Origin: Prorocentrum cordatum
Lineage: Eukaryota; Sar; Dinophyceae; Prorocentrales; Prorocentraceae
DNA: 64,000 bases
Reading direction: 5' to 3'
Assembly (NCBI GenBank): GCA_963575745.1
Contig: CAUYUJ010016477.1
Coordinates: 32,501 to 96,500 of the forward strand
A program made the position numbers and the translations under genes. Under the pieces are notes generated by a model. The model had not been told where the DNA came from. It did not search any database and saw nothing but the letters and a program-made list of their open reading frames with translations. Within the stretch, counting starts at the first letter, position 1. Each line of letters starts with the position of its first letter. Shown piece by piece: positions 30,427 to 41,204 of the stretch.

Positions 30427-33180
30427 CCCCACCTCCTGGCTCTCGCGCCCTTCCTCAAGGGCGATGCGAACGCTGTGGAAGACCTCGAGCCCCGCAACAA
30501 AACTAATGAAAACAACAAACAAACACCTGGGGGGAGCCCGCGCAGCCGACTGCATGCTGGAACCACGGGCCAGGATATCTCCAAGTCCCCCCCCCCCGGG
30601 ATGGGCCCGCCAATGCCCCAGTTTGCGCGGTGCTGATTCCCAGGGCCCCGAGACCTCTAGGATGTCCCACGCCCGGACGACGTGATGCTCCATCACCTTG
30701 GCCTCTCCACCCATCGGCGCCTCGCCAACCGCGATCTCCAGAATGAGCAGCGCCACCGAGATCATGCGGAGCATCCAAGGGCTGGATCCCAACAAGGCCG
30801 CGCGAGTCTCATTGCCCTGATCCCGCATGAGCGCGCACTGCGCGTCGAACGCCATCTGGAAGCCCTTGAAGGTCAACCGGGCCTCCTCTGACCAAGGCAC
30901 TACCGTGTGGCTCACCTTGAAGTGTTCGAGCACGCGGTTGGCCATGCTCTTCACGTCCAAGCCCTGCGTCACGGGGATGTCGCGGTTCGTCGCGCGCAGC
31001 TCCGGCTCGAACACGCCGCCGCGGTTCCTGAAGCGGAGCCTCGTGATCGTGCCGTCCACGAGACGCAAGGAGTATCCACGGGGGCCTGGCTCGAACGTGA
31101 CGTGGTCTTCCTGGGCAGGCACGGAGCCCGAGGGGGGGGCCCGCCTGTCGCTTCACCAAAGACTTATGGTAGTCGAAGGGGCTACATGCTCCAGGGTGGT
31201 CATGGACAAACTCAGGGTCGCCTGGGCTAGTTAACTCAAGGTCCCCGGGGCAAGTCCAGGGCAGGCCTTGGGCATGGGTCTTGGGTAACGCTGGAAGGTT
31301 GGCCCAAGTGCTCTCTGGGTGAGCTTGGGCAGGGGCTTTGCGTAAGTAGGGTTAGGGCTTGGGGCTTTGCGTAAGTAGGGTTAGGGCTTTGGGGCGAGCC
31401 TCGGGTGGGGCCAGGCAGGCCCGGGTAGAAGTAGAGCAGGCCACTGGGTGAGGTGTGCTACATCTCAGGCCCCCCGCTTTCTGTAACTAAGCCGGTGCAT
31501 CCTCTGCGTCAGACTCCTCCTGGGTCGCCTGGGTCTCGCGCGCGGGGGCCGGGCGGAACGCGCCCCGAGCAAGCACGTGGTTGGTCGCCTCGCTCGGCAG
31601 GCCCAGCGGAGATACCATGCATTCCAATAGCTTCGGCCACTGCCAACGTTTGAACCCCTGCGGGACCTCGAGCTGCACGGGGGGCGGCGAGTGAGGCTCC
31701 ACAGGGCGACCCGACGCGAACAGCAAGCGGCACGACGTGGCCACTGCGTCAGCGCCGAGGGAGCCTCGCAGCATCGGCACAACGACGGAAGGGCGCCCAT
31801 TGCCACTGATGCCAATCGAGACCGTTGGGGCGCTTCCTTGACCGAACGCACCCGCTGTCTTTGTAGTCATTGCCGTGTGGCCTGTTTGCATCAACTTATT
31901 GAACTCCGATGCCGCGTCGGCCGGCATGCCCCGGCGTCGCCGCCTGCTCCGGCGCACGCGAATGCGCAGGGGGCCGGCCTCGCCCTGCCAGGTCAGTCTG
32001 GTGGGCCCATCTCCCCCGACACCCCGCGACAACGGAGGGGGCGGTCGTCGCCCGGGCCCCTTCATCAGTCTCCAAGCAGGGGGCAAGGCCGGCAGCCCCA
32101 CCATTCGCACGCTGCCCGCCCTTTGTGTTCTGCGCGGGGATGAGGCCGACCATCTTGAGGAAGCGGTACGCCTCGTCTAGGTTGATCAATGTCCCGTAGT
32201 ACACGCGCCCCGACAAGTCGTGCGACTCGCTCGGGGCCACTTGGTCCCAGTCCCCGGCGCATCGCAAGAAGAACGCCGCCTCCGTGAAACTCGTGAGCAT
32301 GGACGATTCCACTTTCACCGAAGGGGCAAACCCCGCCCTCCCGTACGCCCCGACGTTGTCGCCTCGCAGGCGCCATTCCGAGATCCCAGACCCCCTCGAG
32401 TCATGAAAAAATCATGACGGGAGGTTTTTCCAAATTTTCGGCCTCCGGGGGCCCTCGCCGGGCCTCGGGAGCGTCAAAAAACGGCTCAGGATGCGAAGCC
32501 GGTCATGGGGAAAGGGTCGGGGCCTCCGGGGGTCGACGTAATGAAAAAAATCATTACGTCGGGGGTCTGGGATCCCCGCGCGATCGGACTGAACGATCGC
32601 ATTTCCCGCGCCGAGCCGGTCGATCCCCCCTGGCGGTTGGCCCGACCGGGTCGCTCCCGCGATCCGATCCGCCGCTGACTCGCTCAGGTGCTCGATCGGC
32701 CGGCGAATCTGAGCTCCGCGCCAGGGCCTGCCCCCGTGGCCAAGGCGCTCGCAGTCGCCAGCACGTGGTCGTCAATTGCGCGCCCCACGACGAGGCCCCC
32801 GCCCTGTGCGTGGAGCTCTTCCGAGTCTGCGGGTAATTGATGTTGACGACCGGCAAGACTACCGGGCTTGGGTCACCAGGGAATATGTTGGTCAGTGCAC
32901 CGTTGGTGCAAGCACACAGGTGGGCGAGGATTCCCATTCCGAACGGGAACTCGTGATGTGACGCCCGGGTGGCTAGAGTGAGAATCGCTTGCGATGCCTT
33001 GTGGCCCAAGGCGACCCTGGGGTCGTACTCCTTGTCGACGATGTCCCACACGGCGCGCGTCTCATCTCGGAACTGCTGCATCGCCCCCCCGCCGCGCGTC
33101 GGGGCCAAGTCGGGTTCCCACTCGAGCCAACTGTCTGCGAGGACCAGGTGGTGGGCCCCTAGGAGTGCGCTCGCGCGGGT
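30101..33180 (-). CDS. DUF3987-like protein in several broken blocks
   Basis: Three minus-strand blocks read as one gene. Block 1 (about 33180-32800) has AHHLVLADSWLEWEP, YDPRVALGHKASQAILTLA and PVVLPVVNINYPQTRKSS, a variant P-loop. A run of five C (32796-32800) then shifts the frame, and AIDDHVLATASALATGAG continues in another frame. Block 2 (32318-31487) has YYGTLINLDEAYRFLKMVGL (Walker-B-like DE) and, after a probable intron, SEFNKLMQTGHTAMTTKT. Block 3 (31122-30289) has GLDVKSMANRVLEHFKVSHT, LLGSSPWMLRMISVALLILE and VMEHHVVRAWDILEV, like the helical C-terminus of DUF3987 proteins. Repeat R copy 3 lies at the 3' end of block 1 and a CT microsatellite near the 3' end. DUF3987 domains accompany primase/helicase functions in phages and mobile elements. 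The assignment is inference from motif order; exon limits are approximate. Confidence 0.45.
30370..30423. repeat. (CT)n microsatellite
   Basis: About 27 CT units. It lies inside the apparent 3' part of the DUF3987-like gene, where it would encode REREREREs on the minus strand, so the true coding end is probably upstream of it. Confidence 0.95.
31330..31395. repeat. Tandem duplication with TTAGGG-like words
   Basis: GGGCTTTGCGTAAGTAGGG then TTAGGGCTT occurs twice in tandem with a period of about 32 bp. TTAGGG appears once per unit, too little to call a telomere. Confidence 0.8.
32440..32580. repeat. Dispersed repeat R, copy 3
   Basis: GGCCTCCGGGGGCCCTCGCC, GGGCCTCGGGAGCGTC, ACGGCTCAGGATG and ACGTCGGGGGTCTGGGATCC follow the order of copies 1 and 2. 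Short ATGATTTTTTC-type inverted words lie at both ends. It sits between coding blocks of the DUF3987-like gene, so it may be intronic. Confidence 0.6.
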
Positions 33181-33371
33181 TCTGCTCGGGCAATTGTCAT
33201 TCCCCTCGGCTGCCCCGACCGCGCCTGGTCATTTTCCTTCCCGCCCACACCGTTCTCCATTCTCTCTGTGCAACGTATGCATGCACCTGGCCCAACCGTG
33301 CAACGCTCCGGACATGGCGGGCGCGGTGCCTAAGCAGCGGGCAATCGGCGCGCGGGCCCGGGCGGCCTCGC

Positions 33372-35075
33372 TCACTCGCTCCGCGGCTGCCCCGCACTCG
33401 CGGCCGCGCGGGCCGCGCGCGCCTGCTCGGCCAGCCAGGCCTCATTTTTCACTTCGGCCAGTTCCGTTAGCAAGAAGGCCGGGGTAAACTGCCCCATGCG
33501 GCGCACAGAATATTTGTGGCGCCCCAGAGACGAGAACAGCTGCTCGCAGATCTGGCTATTGATGTTCTTCACGAGCTCCTTGTTGCAGTCTGCCTTAGGT
33601 GAACAATTTGCTAGGCACCAGGGGTCCGCGTGGTTTCTGTCGCGCAGTCCGTCGGTGATGTACTTGATGTTGGGGTGCGCGAGCCTGCGCGCGAAGGCGC
33701 CGTCGCCCTCGCGCTTCGAAGCGTACCGCCGCAAATGGCAAGCATCGTCGTGGCGGACAACGTCGACTGCTGGGGCCTTCTCCACGACCTCCGCCAAGAA
33801 GAAGTAGCGCTGCGGCAGACTCTCTGCGCCCACGTACTCCTTCAGATGCACGATGTAGCCTTCTGGAGTGCAGGCGTAAAGCCAGCCGCATTTTCTGCTG
33901 AACTGGCTCGGGGTCGAACCGCGGCTGGCCCTGCCCAGTTGCGCCTCATTGTGGGTCCTGCACGACACGGACTGCAAATCCGCGTCGGGTGATATCGCCG
34001 GGATGTACGCCTGGTGTCCAGCATTGCCCCAGTACTCTTGCAGTTGGCCCTGGGTGACCTGGCGCGCGGCGGCCCAGCGCCTCGGCGCTCCTGGGATATC
34101 TTTCTGGTCCCGCGCCACGAGGCACACGTCGCACGGTTCAGCCCTGGGGGCCGTTTCCAGCACGCGCCGGCGCTTGTGCGAAACAAAGATTTCACTTTGC
34201 GGCGGGCCGTCATCCTCAGTCAGGGCGCGAGCCAAGTGCTTGCTGCAACGCTTCAGCTTGAATCCCGGTTTGCAAGAGCACTGCGTGGCAGTGTACCTCT
34301 CCAAGGAGGGGGAGTACATCAGTTCGGCAACAGCTCGCCCGCAGATCCGGCGGGCCAGTTTCGCATTCCCATCTATGACGATCGTGTTGATGGAGCGCCC
34401 GCTGTCCGTGAGCCCCTGCACTCGTCGGCTGAACATGTGCTCTGGGTACCATGACCAAATGGTTTTTATCAAGTCCGGCGACGTCTTCAACAAATTCAGC
34501 TCCCCCGGGCCGTTCCCGTGCTCGAACATACGGGCCATAACGCGCCGCGCGATCCAGGCCCTCTGCAACTTCAAATCTGCTCTGAACGGGACCACCTCTG
34601 CGAGCCCTGCTCGACGAGCTGCCTCCCCGTAAACCTTGGCCTCGCTGTCAAAAGACGCGCGCTGGAAGGCTAAGCGTTGCGTGAATTGCCGCAGCCACCG
34701 GGCAGACACGCCCCAGGTGTTGGCAAGGAAAAAATATTCCAGCCGATCGTGTCCACTCCAATGCCACGCATGGTTGTTCGTAGACTCTGAAATGTAATTA
34801 TACCACACGCGCTTTCGCGCGCACCCGCGCCTCTCGCATCTCAACGGCACGTGGCGCCGCGATTCCCATCCACCTACACTAAGCACGCTTGCTGTCACAG
34901 CCTCCCGCTCCTGCGGGCGCATGGGCCCTTTACAGTGTGGGCAGCTCCGGTTCGGATGGGACAGGGCACCACAGCTCCCGCCAGCAATGCGCTGTACTTG
35001 TTGGAGCAACCCCGCGGCAGCGATGTCCGGCACCCCCAAATCTTTGAGAGCGCTGTGCAAACGTTCTGCCGCCAT
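33372..35075 (-). CDS. KDZ-like DDE transposase, intact 567-aa frame
   Basis: A single uninterrupted frame from ATG 35075. The N-terminal CPHC and RCERRGC (residues about 45-85) form a Cys cluster like those fused to KDZ transposases. The candidate catalytic residues are Asp235 in NTIVIDGNAKL, Asp443/444 in VVRHDDACHLRRYA (cf. the YDxAC motif) and Glu511 in NSQICEQLFSSLGRHK. NHADPWCLANC lies between the last two, as in this family. A further Cys/His set is present at about 265-318 (CSCKPGF, RCSKH, CDVC). The length fits a KDZ-type catalytic core. It would cut and paste DNA in the nucleus, but no terminal inverted repeats were found around it. An SL relict lies 100 bp upstream, so this copy came back through mRNA and may not sit within its own element. 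Family call from motif order; function inferred. Confidence 0.65.
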   Translation of the reverse strand: MAAERLHSALKDLGVPDIAAAGLLQQVQRIAGGSCGALSHPNRSCPHCKGPMRPQEREAVTASVLSVGGWESRRHVPLRCERRGCARKRVWYNYISESTNNHAWHWSGHDRLEYFFLANTWGVSARWLRQFTQRLAFQRASFDSEAKVYGEAARRAGLAEVVPFRADLKLQRAWIARRVMARMFEHGNGPGELNLLKTSPDLIKTIWSWYPEHMFSRRVQGLTDSGRSINTIVIDGNAKLARRICGRAVAELMYSPSLERYTATQCSCKPGFKLKRCSKHLARALTEDDGPPQSEIFVSHKRRRVLETAPRAEPCDVCLVARDQKDIPGAPRRWAAARQVTQGQLQEYWGNAGHQAYIPAISPDADLQSVSCRTHNEAQLGRASRGSTPSQFSRKCGWLYACTPEGYIVHLKEYVGAESLPQRYFFLAEVVEKAPAVDVVRHDDACHLRRYASKREGDGAFARRLAHPNIKYITDGLRDRNHADPWCLANCSPKADCNKELVKNINSQICEQLFSSLGRHKYSVRRMGQFTPAFLLTELAEVKNEAWLAEQARAARAAASAGQPRSE

Positions 35076-35177
35076 GCGCACTGGTTCGTCCGGGCTCGGG
35101 AAACCGAGCGCTAGCTAGCGTTCTTGAGGTGGTCCCCGACGGGTCACTGTTACGGCGACACCATTGGGGGCGCGCTG

Positions 35178-35198
35178 TCGGAGCCAAAACGGCGACGG
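35178..35198 (-). other. Spliced-leader relict
   Basis: On the minus strand CCGTCGCCGTTTTGGCTCC aligns with the SL CCGTAGCCATTTTGGCTCA at most positions. It is correctly oriented and 100 bp upstream of the KDZ-like start codon. Confidence 0.55.
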
Positions 35199-35199
35199 G

Positions 35200-35880
35200 C
35201 CCACGAAGTGCATCGCATCAGTGCGCCAGAGGGGGGCTGTAATCAAGATGCCTAGGCGACTGGGGCATCCCCCCAACTGTTGGCAGAGATTGCAGAAGAC
35301 ATTGGATGCCGGTTGCGTTTGACAAGGCTCGCGCAAAAACAAAAAACGATCAACGGCGCGAAGTGGATGCTAGTTACGGGGTCGAGAAGTCTGGAGTTCG
35401 TTGTTGCTGGAAGGGCGACGGACGGGCTGGCCAAGGGCAGGACTCCTGACCAACAGCGTGGCTTTCCGATTGGCCGTGGGTGGCTTTGGGGATCAGCTCT
35501 TCCAATCCTTCGTCCGTCCAAGTGGGAGACTGATTTACCGTTAATTTCTCCCCTGGCACCCTCCTCAAGAACCTGCCGGTGGTTCCTGAAAAGGCTGGGG
35601 TGTCCAAAATCTCCGAAAACGGCCCCGATGTGGTTCCGCCTACCCTCGTTGGACTCCGCATTGCCCTACGGAGCCTTCAATGTGGACCCACTTTCAGCAC
35701 GTTCATCCAAGATGGCTACCAACGTGCTCGTCATAAGCTCCAAGACCATATTCATCGTCGCCTGGTGGCCCCGAGGTGGTCTGGGGCCTCCTGCTGGGGT
35801 CTCCACAATTTTCTGGACGTCGTCGTGGTCATCACCATCGCTCGTCGTTGGAGCCCGCGAGGGACCACAGGGAAGTTCCA
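35200..35880. other. No recognisable gene
   Basis: Open frames occur on both strands but lack coherent motifs. Nothing supported. Confidence 0.35.
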
Positions 35881-36135
35881 CGAAAGGACCACGCAAGGAC
35901 CAAGAAAGGACAACGGAAAGATCACGGAGGGAACACGGAGGGACCACGCAAAGGACCACAGGGAGGGACCAAGAAGGACCACGAAGGGACCACCGAGGGA
36001 CCAAGGAGGGACCTTCGAGAGACCACGGAGGGAGGGGCCATGACAGGGCCAAGAAGGGGCCGAGAGGGGAGCAAAACAGAACCACGGAGGGACCAAGAAC
36101 GGACCACGGAGAGACCCACTGAAGAGACCAAGGGG
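35881..36135. repeat. GGGACCACGGA minisatellite
   Basis: Imperfect units of about 12 bp (GGACCACGGAGGGACCAAGA and variants), about 20 copies. Confidence 0.85.
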
Positions 36136-36199
36136 CCAAGGAAGAAGCGCTCCAACGGCACAAGCTGCCCCAAGACTCCTGAACGACCCCCCGGCCAGC

Positions 36200-37215
36200 T
36201 CCTGAACGACATGCGCGGATGTCCCAAGCGAAACGGGCAAGCGCATCTCAAACCAAGGTATTTCGGAGCCTTCACCTCCGAGGATGTTTCAAGCGAAACC
36301 GGCCCGAACACTTCGAGAACCGCATCTTTGAACGCAGAGAAAACGGGCCAGCTCACTTCAATGCAAGGCTTCCCTGGCCTCAATTCCGAGGATGTCCAAC
36401 GTTTCGCCGCCGTCGCCGGGCTCGCTTCAATCGTGTTCACTTCTATGGTGATCGCATTCGTTTTGAACCCCGGAAGGGGCCGCACATGCGCGCACATGCG
36501 GCGCAGTCGCATGCACATGCCAATGCAACACTGCAAGAGCCTCAACAACATGACCGCACATGCGCGCACATGCCACACAGTCCGACGCACAGTCGGATGC
36601 ACAGCCTGGACAAACTCCGAAACTATAAACACACATGCCCGCACATGCCGCAGAGGCGAAGATTCGGAGAGGAAGGGAGGGACACACGGGGAGGAGGCCA
36701 GATAAGAGGTCAGAGTTGCGAGGATGTCCCAGAAAAAAATGGCCTGACCACCCGGGCTCAGGGCATATCGGAACCCAGAGTTGCGAGGATGTCTCACGCG
36801 GAAGTGGCTGGACCACCATGAGGCCGCGCATCTCCGAGGTCGGGTTGCGAGGATCTCTCAGGCGAAAGTGGCCTGACCACCCGAACTCAACGCATCTCGG
36901 GGCCCAGAATTGCGAGGATGTCTCAGGCGAAAATATGTCCCCCAACAACGCAGCGCGGAGAAGGGAGGATACCACCCGAGCTCCACACATCCCAAAGCCC
37001 CAGTTGCGAGGATGTGTCATGCGATAGTGGCTGGACCACCATGGGGCAGCGCATCTCCGACGTCATAGTTGCGAGGATGTCTCAGGCGAAAGTGGCCTGA
37101 CCATCTGAGCCCAGGGAATCTCGGAGCCCAGAGTTGCAAGGATGTCTCAACCCAAAGTGGCCTGACCACCTGAGCCCAGGGAATCTCGGAACCCAGATTT
37201 GCGCAGATGTCTGTC
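36200..37215. repeat. GAGGATGTC minisatellite, about 60-bp unit
   Basis: The unit pattern is TTGCGAGGATGTCTCAGGCG, then AAAGTGGCCTGACCACC, then ..CATCTCGGAGCCCAGAG. Tight copies run from 36715 to 37200; older, looser ones lie at 36200-36420. A CACATGCGCGCACATGC-rich patch is embedded at 36483-36660. Confidence 0.85.
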
Positions 37216-37219
37216 AGAA

Positions 37220-37355
37220 TTGGCGTCGGTGCTGGCGTAGGCGCGCGCATCGGTGCTGGTGTGGGCGCTGGCGGCAGCGTTGGCGCTAGCGTGTGTGCTG
37301 GCGTCGGAGCTGGCGACGGTGCTGGCGTGGGCGTCGGCGTCGGGGCCATCGCAAC
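37220..37355. repeat. GCTGGCGTNGGCG minisatellite
   Basis: Imperfect units encoding Gly/Val/Ala-rich peptides in several frames. Repeat, not a gene. Confidence 0.75.
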
Positions 37356-37454
37356 CGCAAGCGTATGTTTCAGGGGAAAGTGGCTTCCATATCGAAGCCA
37401 GGAATTCCGAGGATGTCTCACGCGCGGAGGGCCATGCCACTTCGAGAACCGCAC

Positions 37455-37660
37455 TTGGGAGACGACATGCGCGAATGTCCCAAGCGAAACGGGCCAGCGC
37501 ATCTCAAACCAAGGTATTTCGGAGCCTTCACCTCCGAGGATGTTTCAAGCGAAACCGGCCCGAACACTTCGAGAGCCGCATCTTTGAACGCGGAGAAAAC
37601 GGGCCAGCTCACTTCAATTCAAGGCTTCCCTGGCCTCCATTCCGAGGGTGTCCATGTTTG
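37455..37660. repeat. About 190-bp duplicate of 36205-36405
   Basis: From CATGCGCGAATGTCCCAAGC to TTCCCTGGCCTCCATTCCGA it repeats the block at 36205-36405 nearly base for base, about 1.25 kb apart. Confidence 0.9.
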
Positions 37661-37714
37661 TCTTGTTGTTTTTTCTTTTTGTTGTTGTTTTTTGTGTGTT
37701 GGTCCAAACGCGAA

Positions 37715-38070
37715 ACGCTCCTCCTCCTCCTCCTCCACTCCTACTCCTCCTCCCTACCTCCTCCTCCTCCTCCCCTCTTCGTCCGCCATTTCTCCCTCGC
37801 AAGGGGCGATCAGGCAGTCGGGGGGCCCTGGGATACGGGGCCCGGCCTGCCAAACCGGGGCGCGTTTTCCCCCTTCCCTCCGCCTTGTCCTCTTCTCCTC
37901 CCTTCCTCCCCCTCTTGCTCCTCCTCCTCCTTCCTCCTCCTCCTCCTCCCTCCCCCTTCCTCCTCCCTCCTCCTCTCCCCTCACCTCTCCTCCTCTTTCT
38001 CCTCCTCCTCTCCCCCCCCTCCTCCTCCTTCTCCTCCTCCCCCTCCTCTCCCTTCCTCTCTTCCCCGGGC
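37715..38070. repeat. (CTC)n polypyrimidine tract
   Basis: Two CTC/CCT-rich blocks around a unique GC-rich segment (37795-37870). Confidence 0.9.
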
Positions 38071-38429
38071 CGACCCGACTCGGCTCGCTGGGCGTCCGAG
38101 ACTCGGACGGGGAATGCGAAGGACAAGAGCAGGGCGACGACGGAAGAGGACACCGCCCTTCGCTCACCAAGAACAAATTCTTCAAACACTACCGAAACAT
38201 GCGGGAGGCCCTCGGACATCCTCGCAGGGCCCTGGGAGCTTCTGGGCGGCCCCTGAAGCCCCGGGGGTGCCGAAACCAGCAAAAACGTTTGATCCTGGAC
38301 ACGATGAACGACGGCGGCGACGACGGCGACGGCGGCGGCGACCAAGGCGACGACGACGACGACCACGGGAACCGTAAAGTCGATTTCCCTGAGGGGCCAA
38401 AAAAAGAAGAGAGAGGAAGGAAGGGCGGA

Positions 38430-38451
38430 CGGACGGAAGGAAGGAAGGAGG

Positions 38452-38491
<40 letters not shown>

Positions 38492-38830
38492 GGCGCAGGG
38501 CGCGCATCCGAGCGCTGGCGGTTTCGCCGGCCGCAGCTGGCCGCCGCGCTCGCCCGCGGCGGCAATCGCAAAAACGAGGGGCGGGCGACGAGACGGCAGG
38601 GAGACAGGGGACAGGGAGAGAGACGGCGGGAAGGAAGGAAGGAGGGGATCTGCAGGCGCACGGGGCGCAAATCCGAGCACCGGCGGTTTTGCCGGCCCCG
38701 GCCGGCCGCTGCGCCCGCCCGCGGCGGCAGCGGAGAACGAGGAATGACGACGCGGCAGGGAAAGAGGAGAGAGGGAGAAAGAGAGAGACGGAGGGAGAGA
38801 GGGAGGGGCGGGGATCTCCCCGCCGAGGCC
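38430..38830. repeat. (CT)n run and duplicated GC-rich blocks
   Basis: A CT run (about 38454-38487) is followed by GCATCCGAGCGCTGGCGGTTT...CCCGCGGCGGCA, repeated with changes from about 38655. A/G-rich flanks. No gene. Confidence 0.75.
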
Positions 38831-38885
38831 GCGCGGCTGGACAGCGGCGCTGGTCCATATGCCGTCGGGGCCACCCCTGGGCGAC

Positions 38886-39795
38886 TCACTTCTTCTGCCT
38901 ATTGTTCCTCCACCACTGGTTCCACTCCTCCCGCTCCTTCCGCTTCTTCTCCAAGAATTCTTTCCTCGCCTCGGCGGCCTCGCGCGCCTCCCGCTCGTGT
39001 TCCTCGATGGTGGCGTGGAGGGCCGCCACGCTAGAATCCCGCCGACCGACGGCGGCGCCCCACCTCACCTGGAGATCCTGGAGCTCCTGGAGCTTGGCTT
39101 TTGCCTCCTCAAGGAGAGTAGTTTTCATCTCTAACTCTTTCTGCATCACCGCTTCGGACGCAGCGGCGTCTTTGTCCTCGGCCCTCCACTGGGCTTCCTT
39201 CTTCTCCAGCTCTTTCTGGAGCTCAAAATAGTTTTGGCGCCACCAAGCCGCCTCCTTCGCGAGGGGCCGCAGCCGATGCGAGAGAAAGACAAGGCAGGCC
39301 GACGGGCGCGCACCGACGCCCCACCCACAAGAATCGCACGAATGCCTCCCGCTGGACGCCGGTCGCAGCACAAGCCAAAGGAGACGCGCGAATGCGTCCC
39401 AATGGACACATGCCGGAACGCAACCCACAGGAAGCGCACGCATGCGCCCCAGTGTGCACGCGCCGAAGAATGACCCAGAGGAACCCATCGGCGCGCCATG
39501 CCTTTCATTATCGGCTGCGCCCCTCGCTGTCCTCCTGTCCGTTGGCAAATGTCACCACTGCCGCCTCCTGGGGCGCAATGTCTTCGGAGGTCATGGCATC
39601 CCAGTCGCTCTTCTGGAGCCTGGTGCCCTTGGTTATGCCATACTTTATCAAAAACGCCTCGATCCCGAGCGCGTCGTTGGCCGAGTAGAGGTCGTTGAAT
39701 TGGCCCCGCAGGATCTTCGCCGCGTCGTTTTTTTTGGCGCCTTCGCGAGAACGCTCGACGGCCCACTTGTGCTGCTGCTTGACCGTCTCAGCCAT
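38886..39795 (-). CDS. Coiled-coil protein, two exons
   Basis: Exon 1 starts at ATG 39795 (MAETVKQQHKWAVERSREGA) and continues through AKILRGQFNDLYSANDALGI to about VVTFANGQ (near 39540). An intron of about 260 bp made of a 50-bp tandem repeat follows. Exon 2 (about 39275-38886) begins near RLRPLAKEAAWWRQNYFELQ and is a nearly continuous charged coiled coil (LQKELEKKEAQWRAEDKD, KTTLLEEAKAKLQELQDL, EFLEKKRKEREEWNQWWRNN) ending QKK-stop. Without the intron the product is about 210-220 aa, soluble, with no signal or membrane segment. The exon 1 domain also looks helical. The change of composition at both intron edges supports the model; exact splice sites are unresolved. Family not recognised. 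Confidence 0.6.
39325..39485. repeat. 50-bp tandem repeat x3 inside an intron
   Basis: Units start CGCACGAATGCCTCCCGCTG, CGCGCGAATGCGTCCCAATG and CGCACGCATGCGCCCCAGTG. They make up most of the intron of the coiled-coil gene. Confidence 0.7.
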
Positions 39796-39984
39796 GGCGG
39801 CGCGCGGCGGCTGAGGCGAGCGAGGGGCGGCTGAGGCGAGTGGCAGCCTGAGTCGAGCAGCGCTGACAACCAGAACGGCTGACGCGAGTGCCAGGGGACA
39901 GAGGAAGAGGGCCGAGGTGGGTTTTTTTTATAATTAGGAAGGGCGAGGACGAGGAGGACGACGAGGGAACGAGAAGCTGAGTAA

Positions 39985-41200
39985 CGAGATGCCGTGGGAA
40001 GGCCTGGTTGGCTGAAAGGCACGTCTGCCAGAATCCTGCGGCACATGTGGGATCTAGTACTGAAGCAGACAATGGAGACACCGATGCTGCCAAATCGGTT
40101 CCAAGTCTGTCCGTGGACCCCATCCAGGGGGTGAGGATATATGTATATATATATATGTAAGAAAAAGCACATGTTTTTCGCGCTGCGCCCAGCCGCGGCG
40201 ACGAGTGTCACCCGCGCAGGCCAGCCGTCGGTGTCTCAAACGTTTCTCGGCTGATCTGCTGCTGTGCCGTCAGCACGGCGCTGGGTAACCAAATGCTGTG
40301 GCGGGGCCTGGTTGGCTGAAGGCGCGTTTGCCAAAATCCCGCGGCACATGTGGCATCTAGTACTGAAGCAGAGAATTGAAACACCGATGCTGCCAAATCG
40401 GTTCCAAGTCAGTCCGTGGGCCCCTTTTTTTCCAGGGGCTGAGAAGGCCGATGTTTTCGCGCTGCGCCCAACCGTGGCGACGAGAGTCACCCGCGCAGGC
40501 CAACCGTCGGTGTCTCAAACGTTTCTCTGCTAAACTGCTGCTGTGCCTTCAGCGTGGCGCTGAGAGACGAGATGCTGTGGGAAGGCCTGGTTGGCTGAAA
40601 AACACGTTTGCCAGAATCCTGCGGCGCGCGCGGGATCTAGTACTGAAGCAGATAGTGGAGACGCGATGCTGCCAAATCGGTTCCAAGTCCGTCCCTGGAC
40701 CTCTCCAGGGGTTGAGAAGGACAATTTTTCGCGCTGCGCCTAGCCGTGGCGACGAGAGCCACCCGCGCAGGCCAACCGTCGGTGTCTCAAACATTTCTCG
40801 GCTGATCTGCTTTGCTCTCAGAAGACGCTGAGTAACCAGATGCCGTGGGAAAGCCTGGCTGGCTGAAGGGGCGTTCGCCGGAATCCTGCGGCGCACGTGG
40901 GATCTAGTGTTGAAGCAGATAAATGAGACACCGATGCTGCCAAATCGGTTCCAAATCAGTCCCTGGACCACATCCAAGGGCAGAGGGGCACCAATGTTTC
41001 GCGTCGCGCCCAGCCGTGGCGACGAGTGTCACCCGCGCAGGCCAACCGTCGGTGTCTCAAACGTTTCTCTACTGATTCGCGTTGCCCTCAGGAGAAACCA
41101 AGTAACAAAATGATGTGTAAAGGCCGGGTTCGCTGAACGGGCGGTTGCTTGAATCAGTCGGCACATGCCGCAATGCTTATTGCGAACCCCAAAAAACGAT
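39985..41200. repeat. Satellite of about 270-300 bp, four full copies and a part
   Basis: CTGCCAAATCGGTTCCAA recurs at about 40089, 40389, 40668 and 40938. GGCCAACCGTCGGTGTCTCA and GAAGGCCTGGTTGGCTGAA are in every unit. The first copy carries a (TA)n insertion (40138-40158). Open frames through it repeat the same peptide. Confidence 0.9.
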
Positions 41201-41204
41201 GTCG

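Noticed and set aside
31330-31395. TTAGGG words as an interstitial telomere
   Set aside because: Only one TTAGGG per 32-bp unit and two units; explained by a local tandem duplication.
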